The notes under the pieces are model-generated. The model had not been told where the DNA came from and made no database searches. It saw only the letters and a program-made list of their open reading frames with translations. The position numbers were made by a program, and so were the translations under genes. DNA of 51,178 nucleotides from Alistipes sp. (GTDB lineage Bacteria > Bacteroidota > Bacteroidia > Bacteroidales > Rikenellaceae), in contig JAGCLX010000098.1 of assembly GCA_017646785.1 (NCBI GenBank), positions 1 through 51,178 of the forward strand, written 5' to 3'. Shown here piece by piece: positions 7,317 through 15,539 of this stretch. How positions within the stretch are numbered: position 1 is the first letter of the stretch; each line of letters opens with the position of its first letter.

Positions 7317-9875
7317 ATGAGATTTATCAAAATAATACTTATCGCCGCAGTGGCACTGCTCTCGACACCATTTATTGCCGAGGCGCAGCAGTACACTACG
7401 CGCTATGCGCTCGGCGATGTCTCTAACAACGAAATAGCAGACTCGGTGGGCTTCGACCTCAACACCCCCGTGCTTACGGAGGGTGATGGCAAGCTATACC
7501 ACATTCGCAAGATTAACCTCCACGGTGTTAAGTACCTCAACCACGACATCCTTAAGTCGTCGGCAGGATTGCAGGAGGGCGACTCGGTATATCTACCCAG
7601 CAAGTTTATCTCCAACGCTATGCACCGCTTGTGGGCACCCCGCTACTTCTCCGACATTCAAATAGGAGCAACCATCGAGGGTGACTCGCTCGACCTTGAA
7701 GTATTCCTCAAGGAGCGTGCCCGCATCCTCTCATGGAAAATCGAGGGCGTGACGAAGTCAAAGGCAAAAGACCTTACCGAGGAGGTGCTTAAGCTACGCC
7801 GCAACACCGAGCTGTCGGACTACGTCATAGACAAAAACGTTAAGCTCATCAAGGAGCACTACGCAGAAAAGGGCTTTCTTACATGTAACGTCGATGTGCG
7901 AATAACTAATGACAGCATCTACGAGCAGTGCGTTAACGTAACCTTCGACGTGGACCGCGGTCCTAAGGTGCGTGTTGGCGTCATTAACTTCGAGGGTAAC
8001 GACAACTTCGAGGATAAGCGCCTACGTCGCACGTTTAAGAAGACTCACCAAAAGAGCGTTCTTTTCTTCCTTAACCGCAAGCTCATTGAAGAGGATTACG
8101 AGGCAGACAAGGAGCTACTGCTCGACTTCTACAACTCACAGGGCTACCGCAATGCCACCATCCTTAGCGACTCTATCTACTACATCGACGACGCTACATT
8201 GGGTGTAGACATCAAGGTGTCGGAGGGTAACAAGTACTACATCCGCAATGTGAACTGGGTGGGTAACTCGGTATACACCACCGAGCAGCTCGAGGCTATG
8301 TTTGGCGTGCAGCCTGGCGATGTATACGACAAGAAGTCTATGCATAAGCGTCTTGGTATCGGCAAGGAGATGAACCCCGAGGAGATGTCCATATCGTCAC
8401 TCTACAACAACAACGGCTACCTCATGTCGCAAATCGAGCCCGCGGAGATCATCGTGGGTCCCGACTCTCTCGATCTCGAGGTTAGAATCTTCGAGGGTAA
8501 GCCATTTACGGTAAATGAGGTTGGCATCTCGGGTAATATGCGTGTTGACGACGAGGTTATCCGTCGTGAGCTCTATGTTCGTCCTGGCGACCTCTATAAT
8601 CGCGCTCTGTTGATGCAGACAATGCGTACCCTCATGGGTATGGGTCACTTCGACGAGCAGGCCATCATCCCCGATATTCAGCCCGTGAGCGACGAGTTGG
8701 TGAATGTCAACTGGGCACTCCAGGAGAAGGCTTCAGACCAGTTTAACATTGCAGGTGGTTGGGGCTCTGGTACATTCGTGGGTAGCGTGGGTATCACGCT
8801 CAACAACCTCTCTATGCGCAACTTCTTCAAGAAGGGTGCATGGCGACCCTACCCCTCGGGACAGAATCAGCGCCTCTCGATTTCGGGACAGACCAACGGT
8901 ACATACTACAAGGCATTGTCGTTGAGCTTCACCGATCCCTGGTTGGGTGGTCGTCGCCCCAACTCATTCTCAATATCGGGATATATCTCTGAGCAGAACA
9001 ACGCCTACTACGTATGGCAGAATGCTTCGATGTACTACCGCTCTATGGGTCTTGCTATGGGTCTTGGTAAGCGTCTTCAGTGGCCCGATCCATACTTCAC
9101 CTTCTACGGGGAGTTGGGCTATCAGCGCTACGGTCTTAAGGGCTGGAACTCATTTATCATGAGCGATGGTATCTCCAACACCCTATCATTGAAGTTGGTG
9201 TTGCAGCGCTCGTCTGTCGACTCACCCTTCTTCTCACGTACAGGTTCGGAGTTTACACTCTCGGTGCAGGCAACACCCCCATTCTCGCTTTGGGATGGCA
9301 AGGACTACGCCGACAAGAGCATGTCTGACCAGGAGCGCTACCGCTGGATAGAGTTCCACAAGTGGTTGCTCAAGGCTCGCTGGTACTACCCCTTGACACC
9401 AGACCAGAAGCTTATCCTTATGCTTGGTGCCGAGATGGGTTACTTGGGTAACTATAATAAGAATAAGGTGTCGCCATTTGAGCGTTTCGAGATTGGTGGT
9501 GACGGTATGACAGGATACAATATCTATGGTGTGGACATCATCTCATTGCGTGGTTATGAGGATGGAGCTCTCGACCCATCGAACTACTACTCGGTGGCAT
9601 ACAACAAGTACACCATGGAGATTCGCTATCCCATCATCATGAAGCCACAGTCGTCAATCTACGTTCTCGGCTTCTTGGAGGGAGGTAATGGTTTTAACTC
9701 ATGGAGTGAGTTTTCGCCATTTAAAATTAAGCGCTCGGCAGGTGTTGGTGTGCGCCTCTATCTCCCCATCGTGGGTATGATTGGTGTAGACTGGGGTTAC
9801 GGTTTCGACCCAGCATACGGCAAGACAGAGCGCAGTGGCTCACAATTCCACTTCGTTATGGGTCAGCAATTCTAA
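7317..9875 (+). CDS. bamA: Outer-membrane protein assembly factor BamA
   Basis: 852 residues. Central beta-barrel of the BAM complex, which folds outer-membrane proteins. A signal peptide ends near AEAQQ (residues 22-25). The periplasmic part holds repeated POTRA domains (IRKINLHGVKYLN; LSWKIEGVTKSK; VGVINFEGNDNF; IRNVNWVGNSVY; VNEVGISGNMRV). The barrel begins near residue 470 (FNIAGGWGSGTF). The lid-loop region IGGDGMTGYNIYG and ISLRGYEDGAL resemble the conserved VRGF-type motif of the Omp85 family. The last strand ends SQFHFVMGQQF with the C-terminal Phe typical of outer-membrane barrels. It sits between uppS and two Skp-like genes, a common Bacteroidota arrangement. Confidence 0.96.
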   Translation: MRFIKIILIAAVALLSTPFIAEAQQYTTRYALGDVSNNEIADSVGFDLNTPVLTEGDGKLYHIRKINLHGVKYLNHDILKSSAGLQEGDSVYLPSKFISNAMHRLWAPRYFSDIQIGATIEGDSLDLEVFLKERARILSWKIEGVTKSKAKDLTEEVLKLRRNTELSDYVIDKNVKLIKEHYAEKGFLTCNVDVRITNDSIYEQCVNVTFDVDRGPKVRVGVINFEGNDNFEDKRLRRTFKKTHQKSVLFFLNRKLIEEDYEADKELLLDFYNSQGYRNATILSDSIYYIDDATLGVDIKVSEGNKYYIRNVNWVGNSVYTTEQLEAMFGVQPGDVYDKKSMHKRLGIGKEMNPEEMSISSLYNNNGYLMSQIEPAEIIVGPDSLDLEVRIFEGKPFTVNEVGISGNMRVDDEVIRRELYVRPGDLYNRALLMQTMRTLMGMGHFDEQAIIPDIQPVSDELVNVNWALQEKASDQFNIAGGWGSGTFVGSVGITLNNLSMRNFFKKGAWRPYPSGQNQRLSISGQTNGTYYKALSLSFTDPWLGGRRPNSFSISGYISEQNNAYYVWQNASMYYRSMGLAMGLGKRLQWPDPYFTFYGELGYQRYGLKGWNSFIMSDGISNTLSLKLVLQRSSVDSPFFSRTGSEFTLSVQATPPFSLWDGKDYADKSMSDQERYRWIEFHKWLLKARWYYPLTPDQKLILMLGAEMGYLGNYNKNKVSPFERFEIGGDGMTGYNIYGVDIISLRGYEDGALDPSNYYSVAYNKYTMEIRYPIIMKPQSSIYVLGFLEGGNGFNSWSEFSPFKIKRSAGVGVRLYLPIVGMIGVDWGYGFDPAYGKTERSGSQFHFVMGQQF

Positions 9876-9941
9876 TGCATGGCAATATATTTGAAATTAT
9901 TTCGTATATATAAGTATACAAACCTTAAAAAACGAAAGAGT

Positions 9942-10448
9942 ATGAAACGATTGATTTTAGCCCTTATGGCAATGGTTATGACAGTTGGTGTGGCATCGGC
10001 ACAAAACTATATGGTGGTTAACAGCGAAAAGGTCTTCAAATCAATATCGGAGTACAACAAAGCACTTGAGGATATTGAGGCTCTTGCTACGGAGTATCAG
10101 AAGGCTGTAGATGCAAAGTTCGCAGATGTAGAAAAGCTATACAACAGCTATATGCAGCAGCGAGCATCGCTCTCTCAGAGCTCACAGCAGCAGTATGAGC
10201 AGCTTATCCTGCAGCGCGAGGCCGAGGCTACAGAGTATCAGGAGTCACTCTTCGGCACAGATGGCGAGCTTATGAAGAAGCGTCTTAGTACAATTGAGCC
10301 CATACAGCAGAGGGTGTTCAGTACCATTGAGAGCTTCTCCAAGCAGTATGGCTACGACCTTGTCATCGACATCTCGGCTAACCCCACTATCCTCTACTAC
10401 TCAACAAAGGTGGACTTCACCGACCGCATAATCGAGGCTCTCAAGTAG
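9942..10448 (+). CDS. OmpH/Skp-family periplasmic chaperone, first copy
   Basis: 168 residues. Binds unfolded outer-membrane proteins in the periplasm and passes them to BamA. Signal peptide MKRLILALMAMVMTVGVASA. The mature protein begins NYMVVNSEKVFKS, the OmpH-type N-terminal strand. A long charged, Gln-rich helical region (about residues 45-120, YMQQRASLSQSSQQQYEQL) forms the coiled-coil arms, followed by a C-terminal strand LVIDISANPTILYYS. The frame is open upstream from 9879, but the ATG at 9942 begins the signal peptide. It lies 66 bp after bamA. Confidence 0.9.
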   Translation: MKRLILALMAMVMTVGVASAQNYMVVNSEKVFKSISEYNKALEDIEALATEYQKAVDAKFADVEKLYNSYMQQRASLSQSSQQQYEQLILQREAEATEYQESLFGTDGELMKKRLSTIEPIQQRVFSTIESFSKQYGYDLVIDISANPTILYYSTKVDFTDRIIEALK

Positions 10449-10498
10449 AGAGTAAGCATAGCATAAAAATTATTTAGAAACATAACGTAATATTAAAG

Positions 10499-11023
10499 AT
10501 GAAGAAATTAGTAAAAGTTGCAATGGTTGTGCTCCTCACACTCTCTGCGAGCACAGTATTTGGTCAGAAATTTGGTCGTGTAGACTTGGCTGCTATCGTG
10601 CCTGCTATGCCCGAGTATCAGGAGGCTATCACCAACCTCGAGGCCTATGGTAAGGATTTGCAGAACCAGCTCGAGCAGATTCAGGTTGAGTTCAACACCC
10701 TTCTTGCAAACTACGAGAAGAACCTCGCTACATACACCGACTCTATCCGCCAGCTTAAGGAGCAGGAGCTCTCACAGCTTCAGCAGCGCTACAGCGACTT
10801 CCAGCAGATTGCTCAGCAGGATATGCAGCGTAAGGAGGCTGAGGTTATGAACCCCATCTACGATAAGGCTAACGAGGCCGTTACTAAGGTTGCTGCAGCA
10901 GGTGGCTACACCGCTATCTTCAACACTGCAGGCGATCAGGCAGCCTCTGCAGGCTTAGCGTACTTCGATCCCGCCCTGCTCACCGACATCACAGCAGAGG
11001 TAAAGAGCGAGCTCGGTATCTAA
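10499..11023 (+). CDS. OmpH/Skp-family periplasmic chaperone, second copy
   Basis: 174 residues, a diverged neighbour of the preceding gene. Signal peptide MKKLVKVAMVVLLTLSASTVFG is followed by QKFGRVDLAAIVPAMPEYQ, the typical OmpH start (the segment is one strand plus turn). The helical arms span about residues 45-120 (LEQIQVEFNTLLANYEKN; QRYSDFQQIAQQDMQRK). The end, FDPALLTDITAEVKSELGI, matches the family's conserved C-terminal D-x-T helix. Paired skp genes after bamA are common in Bacteroidota. A hairpin (11034-11043 with 11050-11060) and a strong terminator follow. Confidence 0.92.
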   Translation: MKKLVKVAMVVLLTLSASTVFGQKFGRVDLAAIVPAMPEYQEAITNLEAYGKDLQNQLEQIQVEFNTLLANYEKNLATYTDSIRQLKEQELSQLQQRYSDFQQIAQQDMQRKEAEVMNPIYDKANEAVTKVAAAGGYTAIFNTAGDQAASAGLAYFDPALLTDITAEVKSELGI

Positions 11024-11068
11024 AGTTTTATACGGTATAGGCGTAACAGCGCCCCATACCTTAAGAGT

Positions 11069-11116
11069 AACCCACCCATGGATTTGTACATCGTACAGCC
11101 ATGGGTGGGTTCTTTT
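11069..11116 (+). terminator. Rho-independent terminator of uppS-bamA-skp-skp
   Basis: Perfect 13-bp stem AACCCACCCATGG (11069-11081) with 11099-11111. The loop has its own nested stem TGTAC/GTACA. It is followed by CTTTT. Confidence 0.9.
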
Positions 11117-11172
11117 GTGGAGATATAATGCCATTGCGAAGAGTGGCTTAGCAGGAGTCTACAAGTGGATAT

Positions 11173-11228
11173 AAAAAAGGCTACGCAGAGCTAAATCCTC
11201 TCACGTGGGGGAAAGAGCTGTGCGTAGC
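11173..11228 (-). terminator. Rho-independent terminator on the minus strand
   Basis: 13-bp stem (11180-11192 with 11216-11228) with one mismatch. On the reverse strand it is followed by CTTTTTT (11179-11173). The other strand has no T tract, so it works only for minus-strand transcription. Confidence 0.75.
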
Positions 11229-11434
11229 ACCGGACACATTAAAATATTCATTAACCAATCATATATCTACACTACCGCATTAGCGGTATTTGCATCGAAA
11301 ATAAGAACGCAGCTAAGAGTATTGAGCTTTTAAGTTCAGTTCATAACGTCTCTTATTAAAAGACCATATTATTAAACTGTATCAAAGCTGACAAATCTCG
11401 ATATATGAATGCAAGATGTTGTCTACTCTCACCA
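11173..11434 (-). ncRNA. Candidate small noncoding RNA, about 260 nt
   Basis: The reverse strand holds a full promoter (11469-11438) and, about 260 nt on, a hairpin with a U6 tract. No credible protein is encoded between them; the longest ATG frame I see is 16 codons (MNILMCPVLRTALSPT) and runs into the terminator stem. An internal hairpin TACCGC-TAAT-GCGGTA is visible near 11275-11290. I do not recognise the family; the ends do not pair, which argues against 6S RNA. The alternative is a long 3' UTR of the TPR regulator that lies upstream. Confidence 0.45.
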
Positions 11435-11437
11435 ATG

Positions 11438-11469
11438 CAAAGGTATCTATTTAGGTGTGAGTAAACAAA
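11438..11469 (-). promoter_or_regulatory. Consensus promoter of the candidate small RNA
   Basis: Reverse strand: TTTG (11469-11466), a 20-bp spacer, then TACCTTTG (11445-11438). Both elements match the Bacteroidota consensus exactly. Predicted start near 11434, with no gene downstream on this strand for several kilobases. Confidence 0.6.
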
Positions 11470-11510
11470 TTTTATGCAAAAAAAGATTTCGCAATACGGT
11501 TTTTACTATA

Positions 11511-11579
11511 CTGAAAATCAATGAGTTACAAAAATAATTTTTATAAAATTTTCGCAAGCCTGATAATCAATAAGTTACA
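11511..11579. repeat. Pair of 20-bp direct repeats
   Basis: 11511-11530 and 11560-11579 differ at 2 of 20 positions (CTGAAAATCAATGAGTTACA and the copy with T at position 5 and A at position 13). A related dyad GCTGATTTTCAGC lies at 11618-11630 beside the end of the TPR gene. The function is unknown. Confidence 0.6.
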
Positions 11580-11632
11580 CGGATTGGTTGTGTAAATTAT
11601 TAAAAAAGATATATATTGCTGATTTTCAGCAA

Positions 11633-13321
11633 CTAACGGTCATTGATGTGATTAATTAGGAGATCAGCATCTTTAGCGCCAGACTCCTTAATTTTAAGTT
11701 TAATGCGATATTTTACCTTTGACAAAGCCACAGGATTGGTGTCCATAAAGGTGCAAATTGCTCGCGATGAAAAACCAGCATAGCTATATAACACTACTCG
11801 CTGCTCCTTGGTATTGAGCTTTGGACACTGCTCTCGAAGTTTTACCATAAGGTTACCGCGACACTGATTTACGAGGCTCTCCAGCTCCTCAAGACGCGCC
11901 TCGTCACACTTTATAGACTCGATGGTTTCACGCACCTGCTCGAATACTTTTACTGCATGACGCGAGGTATCACTATGCTCATAGTATGTTTCACACAGGC
12001 GGTTTAGGTCATCCAAACGGTCGTTATATAGATGGTCCACAGCTTCGGAAAGAGAGTCTGACGTGCTATTGGTCGTAATCTGCAACTCACGTATAGTCTC
12101 TATGTAACGCTGTATATCGCGATTCTTCTTCGACGCATAACCTCGTATAAAACCCAACAAGAGCGACAAGAGCACAGCAATCATCACATATATTGATACG
12201 TTGCGCTGTCGCGTAATTATGAGTTCGTGCTCCTCTTTGTCTATGGTGCTTTGCAACAGATCTATCTGGTAGTTCAACACGGGCTGATTGGCAGCAGCGA
12301 GCAACGAGGCACCAAGACGCTCATTTACGCGCCCAAGCCAGTATATTGCACTATCGACATCTCCCATATTGGAGTATATACGATACTTAGCCTCCTCGAT
12401 AATCGCCTCATCACAGTTATCGACACCCTCCGCCATGGCCACCAACCTCAAAGCCTCGTCGTTATCACCATACTCCGTGCTTACTATAGCCTTAACAGCA
12501 TAGTAGCGTGAGAGGAACCATAACACACAGTCATACTTCTCGAATAGTTCTACTGTTTCACGACACTTTGCATAGTCGCCCAGCTTGATGTATATCTCAC
12601 ACAGCTCGTGCAACACGGCGCACAAGAAGTCGCTATCGTGGGTCGCTATAGCATAATCTCTCGCCTGAATAAATAGGTCCTCAGCCTCGGCGTAGTTATG
12701 CATCTTCACGGCAGCCTGACCCACATTATACTTGGTGTAGTAGCAGTGGTAAGGCAGACCCAACTTCTCAAAGCACTCGTACGCCTTATTGTATGCAGCC
12801 AGACTGTTTGAATAGCAGTAACGAGCACGATATATATCACCCATAGTACGATGTACAACGCCCATAAGGTGTGTATCTTCAGATATGGATAACGACTTCT
12901 GCGCCTCCATGAGTGCAAGCATAGCCTCGGGAAGTTGATTATTGAGCTGCAAGACCATGCCATGTTGGAAATAGGCACGGGCACGACGTGCATGATCATT
13001 ACTATTGTCGTAGTGACGAACCGATATACTTGTCAGAGAGTCGCTATCCACAAGAAGACGGTTATAATAGCACGCCTCACTATATACCAAGGCATAGTAT
13101 GCCAAATCTCTATCCTCAGTTATTATTGTGCGATCTACCTGCTCGATGATGCGAAGGGCCTCCTCTGGATGTGTGCTGACTATTTTATCAGCCTCCACAA
13201 CACTACTCATAGGGTCGACATGCGTAGTACAGCCAACGAACATGGTCACAACAATAGAGCCAACTAAAAATTTTAGTTGACTTGTGGCTTGGAATAAGTT
13301 GACTAATGACATACGTTTCAT
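11633..13321 (-). CDS. TPR-containing membrane regulator with C-terminal helix-turn-helix
   Basis: 562 residues. The N terminus is lipoprotein-like (VGSIVVTMFVGC). About 300 residues of tetratricopeptide-like helices follow (YFQHGMVLQLNNQLPEAML; HRTMGDIYRARYCYSNSL; YNVGQAAVKMHNYAEAEDL). A single membrane helix (IYVMIAVLLSLLLGFI) lies near residue 380, then a coiled coil, then a LuxR-like DNA-binding end (LNTKEQRVVLYSYAGFSSRAI, read as a helix-turn-helix core). This suggests a one-component sensor with periplasmic TPRs and a cytoplasmic DNA-binding domain, as in other Bacteroidales regulators of glycan use. It is divergent from a pullulanase gene, its likely target. I chose the ATG at 13321, since the -7 box ends 4 bp before it. 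Confidence 0.8.
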   Translation of the reverse strand: MKRMSLVNLFQATSQLKFLVGSIVVTMFVGCTTHVDPMSSVVEADKIVSTHPEEALRIIEQVDRTIITEDRDLAYYALVYSEACYYNRLLVDSDSLTSISVRHYDNSNDHARRARAYFQHGMVLQLNNQLPEAMLALMEAQKSLSISEDTHLMGVVHRTMGDIYRARYCYSNSLAAYNKAYECFEKLGLPYHCYYTKYNVGQAAVKMHNYAEAEDLFIQARDYAIATHDSDFLCAVLHELCEIYIKLGDYAKCRETVELFEKYDCVLWFLSRYYAVKAIVSTEYGDNDEALRLVAMAEGVDNCDEAIIEEAKYRIYSNMGDVDSAIYWLGRVNERLGASLLAAANQPVLNYQIDLLQSTIDKEEHELIITRQRNVSIYVMIAVLLSLLLGFIRGYASKKNRDIQRYIETIRELQITTNSTSDSLSEAVDHLYNDRLDDLNRLCETYYEHSDTSRHAVKVFEQVRETIESIKCDEARLEELESLVNQCRGNLMVKLREQCPKLNTKEQRVVLYSYAGFSSRAICTFMDTNPVALSKVKYRIKLKIKESGAKDADLLINHINDR

Positions 13322-13325
13322 GACA

Positions 13326-13358
13326 CAAATATACATAAAAGTTTATTGACGTACCAAA
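13326..13358 (-). promoter_or_regulatory. Promoter of the TPR regulator, abutting its start codon
   Basis: Reverse strand: TTTG (13358-13355), a 21-bp spacer, TATATTTG (13333-13326), four bases, then ATG at 13321. This predicts a leaderless or nearly leaderless mRNA. Confidence 0.6.
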
Positions 13359-13382
13359 TAAAACTCTAAATATAGGCACCGT

Positions 13383-13405
13383 TATAGGCTGTATATACAG
13401 CTATA
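13383..13405. promoter_or_regulatory. Palindrome between divergent TPR-regulator and pullulanase promoters
   Basis: TATAG-G-CTGTA-TA-TACAG-CTATA, a dyad with one extra base. It lies just upstream of the pullulanase -33 site and about 25 bp from the regulator's -33 site, a plausible operator. Confidence 0.45.
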
Positions 13406-13408
13406 CTA

Positions 13409-13439
13409 TTGGTAACAGTGAAAATTGTTATTAAATTTG
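13409..13439 (+). promoter_or_regulatory. Predicted pullulanase promoter
   Basis: TTG at 13409-13411, a 20-bp spacer, TAAATTTG at 13432-13439. It predicts a leader of about 35 nt. Confidence 0.5.
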
Positions 13440-13477
13440 TGGTACAATATGACAATTATCAACTAAAATTTATACAC

Positions 13478-15448
13478 ATGAAATCTATCAAACAACTTTT
13501 AACTGGTGTTTTTATGGTGACTATGGCAACACTGGTAGGATGTAAGGATGAGTCTACGATGGAGAAAAGTGACATTCCCTCAACACGCATCGAAGAGATG
13601 TGCTACACCCCCGAGAAGACATCATTTGAGGTGTGGGCACCAACGGCAGAGAGCGCTGTCGTTCGCCTATATAATGGTGATACACTCGCTGAGGAGGTGG
13701 CTATGTGCAAGGGTGACAACGGACTTTGGAATGTAGAGGTTGAGGGTGACAAAAAGGGTATGTACTACGCTTTCCAGGTCACTGTTGAGGGTAATACACT
13801 TAAGGAGACTGCCGGTATCTTCGCACGCGCCCTCGATGTTAACGGCAACCGAGGTGCTATCATCGACATGCGCGACACCGACCCCAAAGGTTGGAGCGAG
13901 GATAAGCGACCCGAAGTTAAGCCATCAGAGATTGTTATCTACGAGATGCACTACCGCGACATGACAGCACATGAGAGTGCTGGTAGTAGCAACCCTGGTA
14001 AGTATATCGCAATGGCGGAGCACGGCACACGCTCACACGAGGGCCTTGCAACAGGTATTGACCACCTATGCGAAATGGGTGTTACACACGTACACCTACT
14101 CCCAACTGCCGACTTTGGCTCTATTGATGAATCTAAGCCTACCAACCAGTATAACTGGGGTTATGAGCCTAAGAACTACAACGCACCTGAGGGTACATAC
14201 TCTACAGATCCTGCCAATCCCGTGGCACGCATCCTCGAGCTTAAGACTCTCGTCAAGGCTATGCACGATGCAGGTTTGTGTGTAGTTCTCGACGTGGTAT
14301 ACAACCACACTACACTCACCGAGAATTGTGGTTTTGAACTTACCGTGCCAGGTTATTTCTATCGTATGCGCGAGGATGGCTCATTTGCTGATGGCTCAGG
14401 CTGCGGCAACGAGACAGCTAGCGACAAGCCTATGATGCGTAAGTATATGGTTGAGTCACTCGAGTACTGGGTTAAGGAGTACCACATTGACGGCTTCCGC
14501 TTCGACCTTATGGCAATCCACGACATCGAGACCATGAACCTCATTCGCAAGCGCCTCGAGGCACTTAATCCCGACATTCTACTCTATGGTGAGGGCTGGG
14601 CAGCAAGTGCTCCCCTCTACGATGAGTCTAAGCTCGCATTTAAGCGCTACACATACCAGATGCCAGGTGTTGCAGCCTTCTCTGACGACATTCGCAACGC
14701 ACTACGTGGCACTCTCGACCTATCACAGGGTGGCTTCATCCACGGCGTAGAGGGTAACAAGGAGGCTTTGAAGTTTGGCCTTGTAGGTGGTGTTGAGCAC
14801 CCCGAAGTTAACCACTCCGAGGCTGCATGGTGTGCCGAGCCACGCCAACATATCAGCTATGTTACATGCCACGATGACCACAACCTACGTGACCGCCTTG
14901 AGCACCTATCTCCAGATGCTACTGAGGAGGAGCTCCTCAAGATGGCTAAGCTCGCTCACATGGGTGTATTCACTTCACAGGGTGTTCCATTTATCTTCTG
15001 TGGCGAGGAGATGTATCGCTCGAAGCGCGGTGAGAAGAATACCTACAATATGCCCGATGAGTATAACGCTATCGACTGGGCACTAAAGAGCCAGTATAGC
15101 GACTTGGTGGAGTTCTGCAAGGGACTTATTGCAATGCGCAAGGAGCACCCAGCATTCTCATTGGGCACAGCCGAGGCAGTACGCAACCACCTCTCATTCA
15201 TTGAGAGTGATAATGAGGCTGCTGTAGGCTTCGTTATCGATAACTTGGAGGGTATCGACACAGCTAAACGCATCGTAGTATTGATGAATGGCTCACGCGA
15301 GGGTGTGGAGTTCGACATCCCAGCAGGTACATATAAGTGGATCTCGGATGGAGACTCTGTTCACGCTAAGGGCATGGGCATATTTAACTGCGAATCGGGC
15401 AAGGTTAATGTCGCACCCATATCAGGTATCATCTTAGCAGAGTACTAA
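13478..15448 (+). CDS. pulA: Type I pullulanase, GH13 lipoprotein
   Basis: 656 residues, usual for Bacteroidales enzymes. Cleaves alpha-1,6 branches of pullulan, starch or glycogen. The lipoprotein signal ends at MATLVGC, so it is anchored to a membrane. A CBM48-like N-terminal domain (FEVWAPTAESAVVRLY) precedes the GH13 barrel. The type I signature appears as YNWGYEP. Region I is VVLDVVYNH, the nucleophile is in GFRFDLMAIHD, the acid/base is in LLYGEGW, and the third carboxylate is in VTCHDDHNL. I chose the ATG at 13478 over a frame-open GTG upstream because it begins the signal peptide. No SusC/SusD genes lie nearby. The divergent TPR regulator probably controls it. Confidence 0.93.
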   Translation: MKSIKQLLTGVFMVTMATLVGCKDESTMEKSDIPSTRIEEMCYTPEKTSFEVWAPTAESAVVRLYNGDTLAEEVAMCKGDNGLWNVEVEGDKKGMYYAFQVTVEGNTLKETAGIFARALDVNGNRGAIIDMRDTDPKGWSEDKRPEVKPSEIVIYEMHYRDMTAHESAGSSNPGKYIAMAEHGTRSHEGLATGIDHLCEMGVTHVHLLPTADFGSIDESKPTNQYNWGYEPKNYNAPEGTYSTDPANPVARILELKTLVKAMHDAGLCVVLDVVYNHTTLTENCGFELTVPGYFYRMREDGSFADGSGCGNETASDKPMMRKYMVESLEYWVKEYHIDGFRFDLMAIHDIETMNLIRKRLEALNPDILLYGEGWAASAPLYDESKLAFKRYTYQMPGVAAFSDDIRNALRGTLDLSQGGFIHGVEGNKEALKFGLVGGVEHPEVNHSEAAWCAEPRQHISYVTCHDDHNLRDRLEHLSPDATEEELLKMAKLAHMGVFTSQGVPFIFCGEEMYRSKRGEKNTYNMPDEYNAIDWALKSQYSDLVEFCKGLIAMRKEHPAFSLGTAEAVRNHLSFIESDNEAAVGFVIDNLEGIDTAKRIVVLMNGSREGVEFDIPAGTYKWISDGDSVHAKGMGIFNCESGKVNVAPISGIILAEY

Positions 15449-15467
15449 TTGATACTCTATTATAAAT

Positions 15468-15501
15468 AAAAGTGCTACTCCATGCTGAGTAGCACTTTTT
15501 T
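15468..15501 (+). terminator. Rho-independent terminator of pulA
   Basis: Perfect 13-bp stem AAAAGTGCTACTC (15468-15480) with 15487-15499, loop CATGCT, then a T run. It could also act for the converging ABC transporter gene. Confidence 0.9.
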
Positions 15502-15539
15502 ATTGGCGGCAGTATACCACACTGCCCTATTTTAGAAAA

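Noticed and set aside
11173..11434. 6S RNA, tmRNA or RNase P identity for the candidate RNA
   Set aside because: The two ends do not pair as in 6S RNA, there is no tRNA-like end or tag frame, and it is too short for RNase P with none of its conserved core seen.
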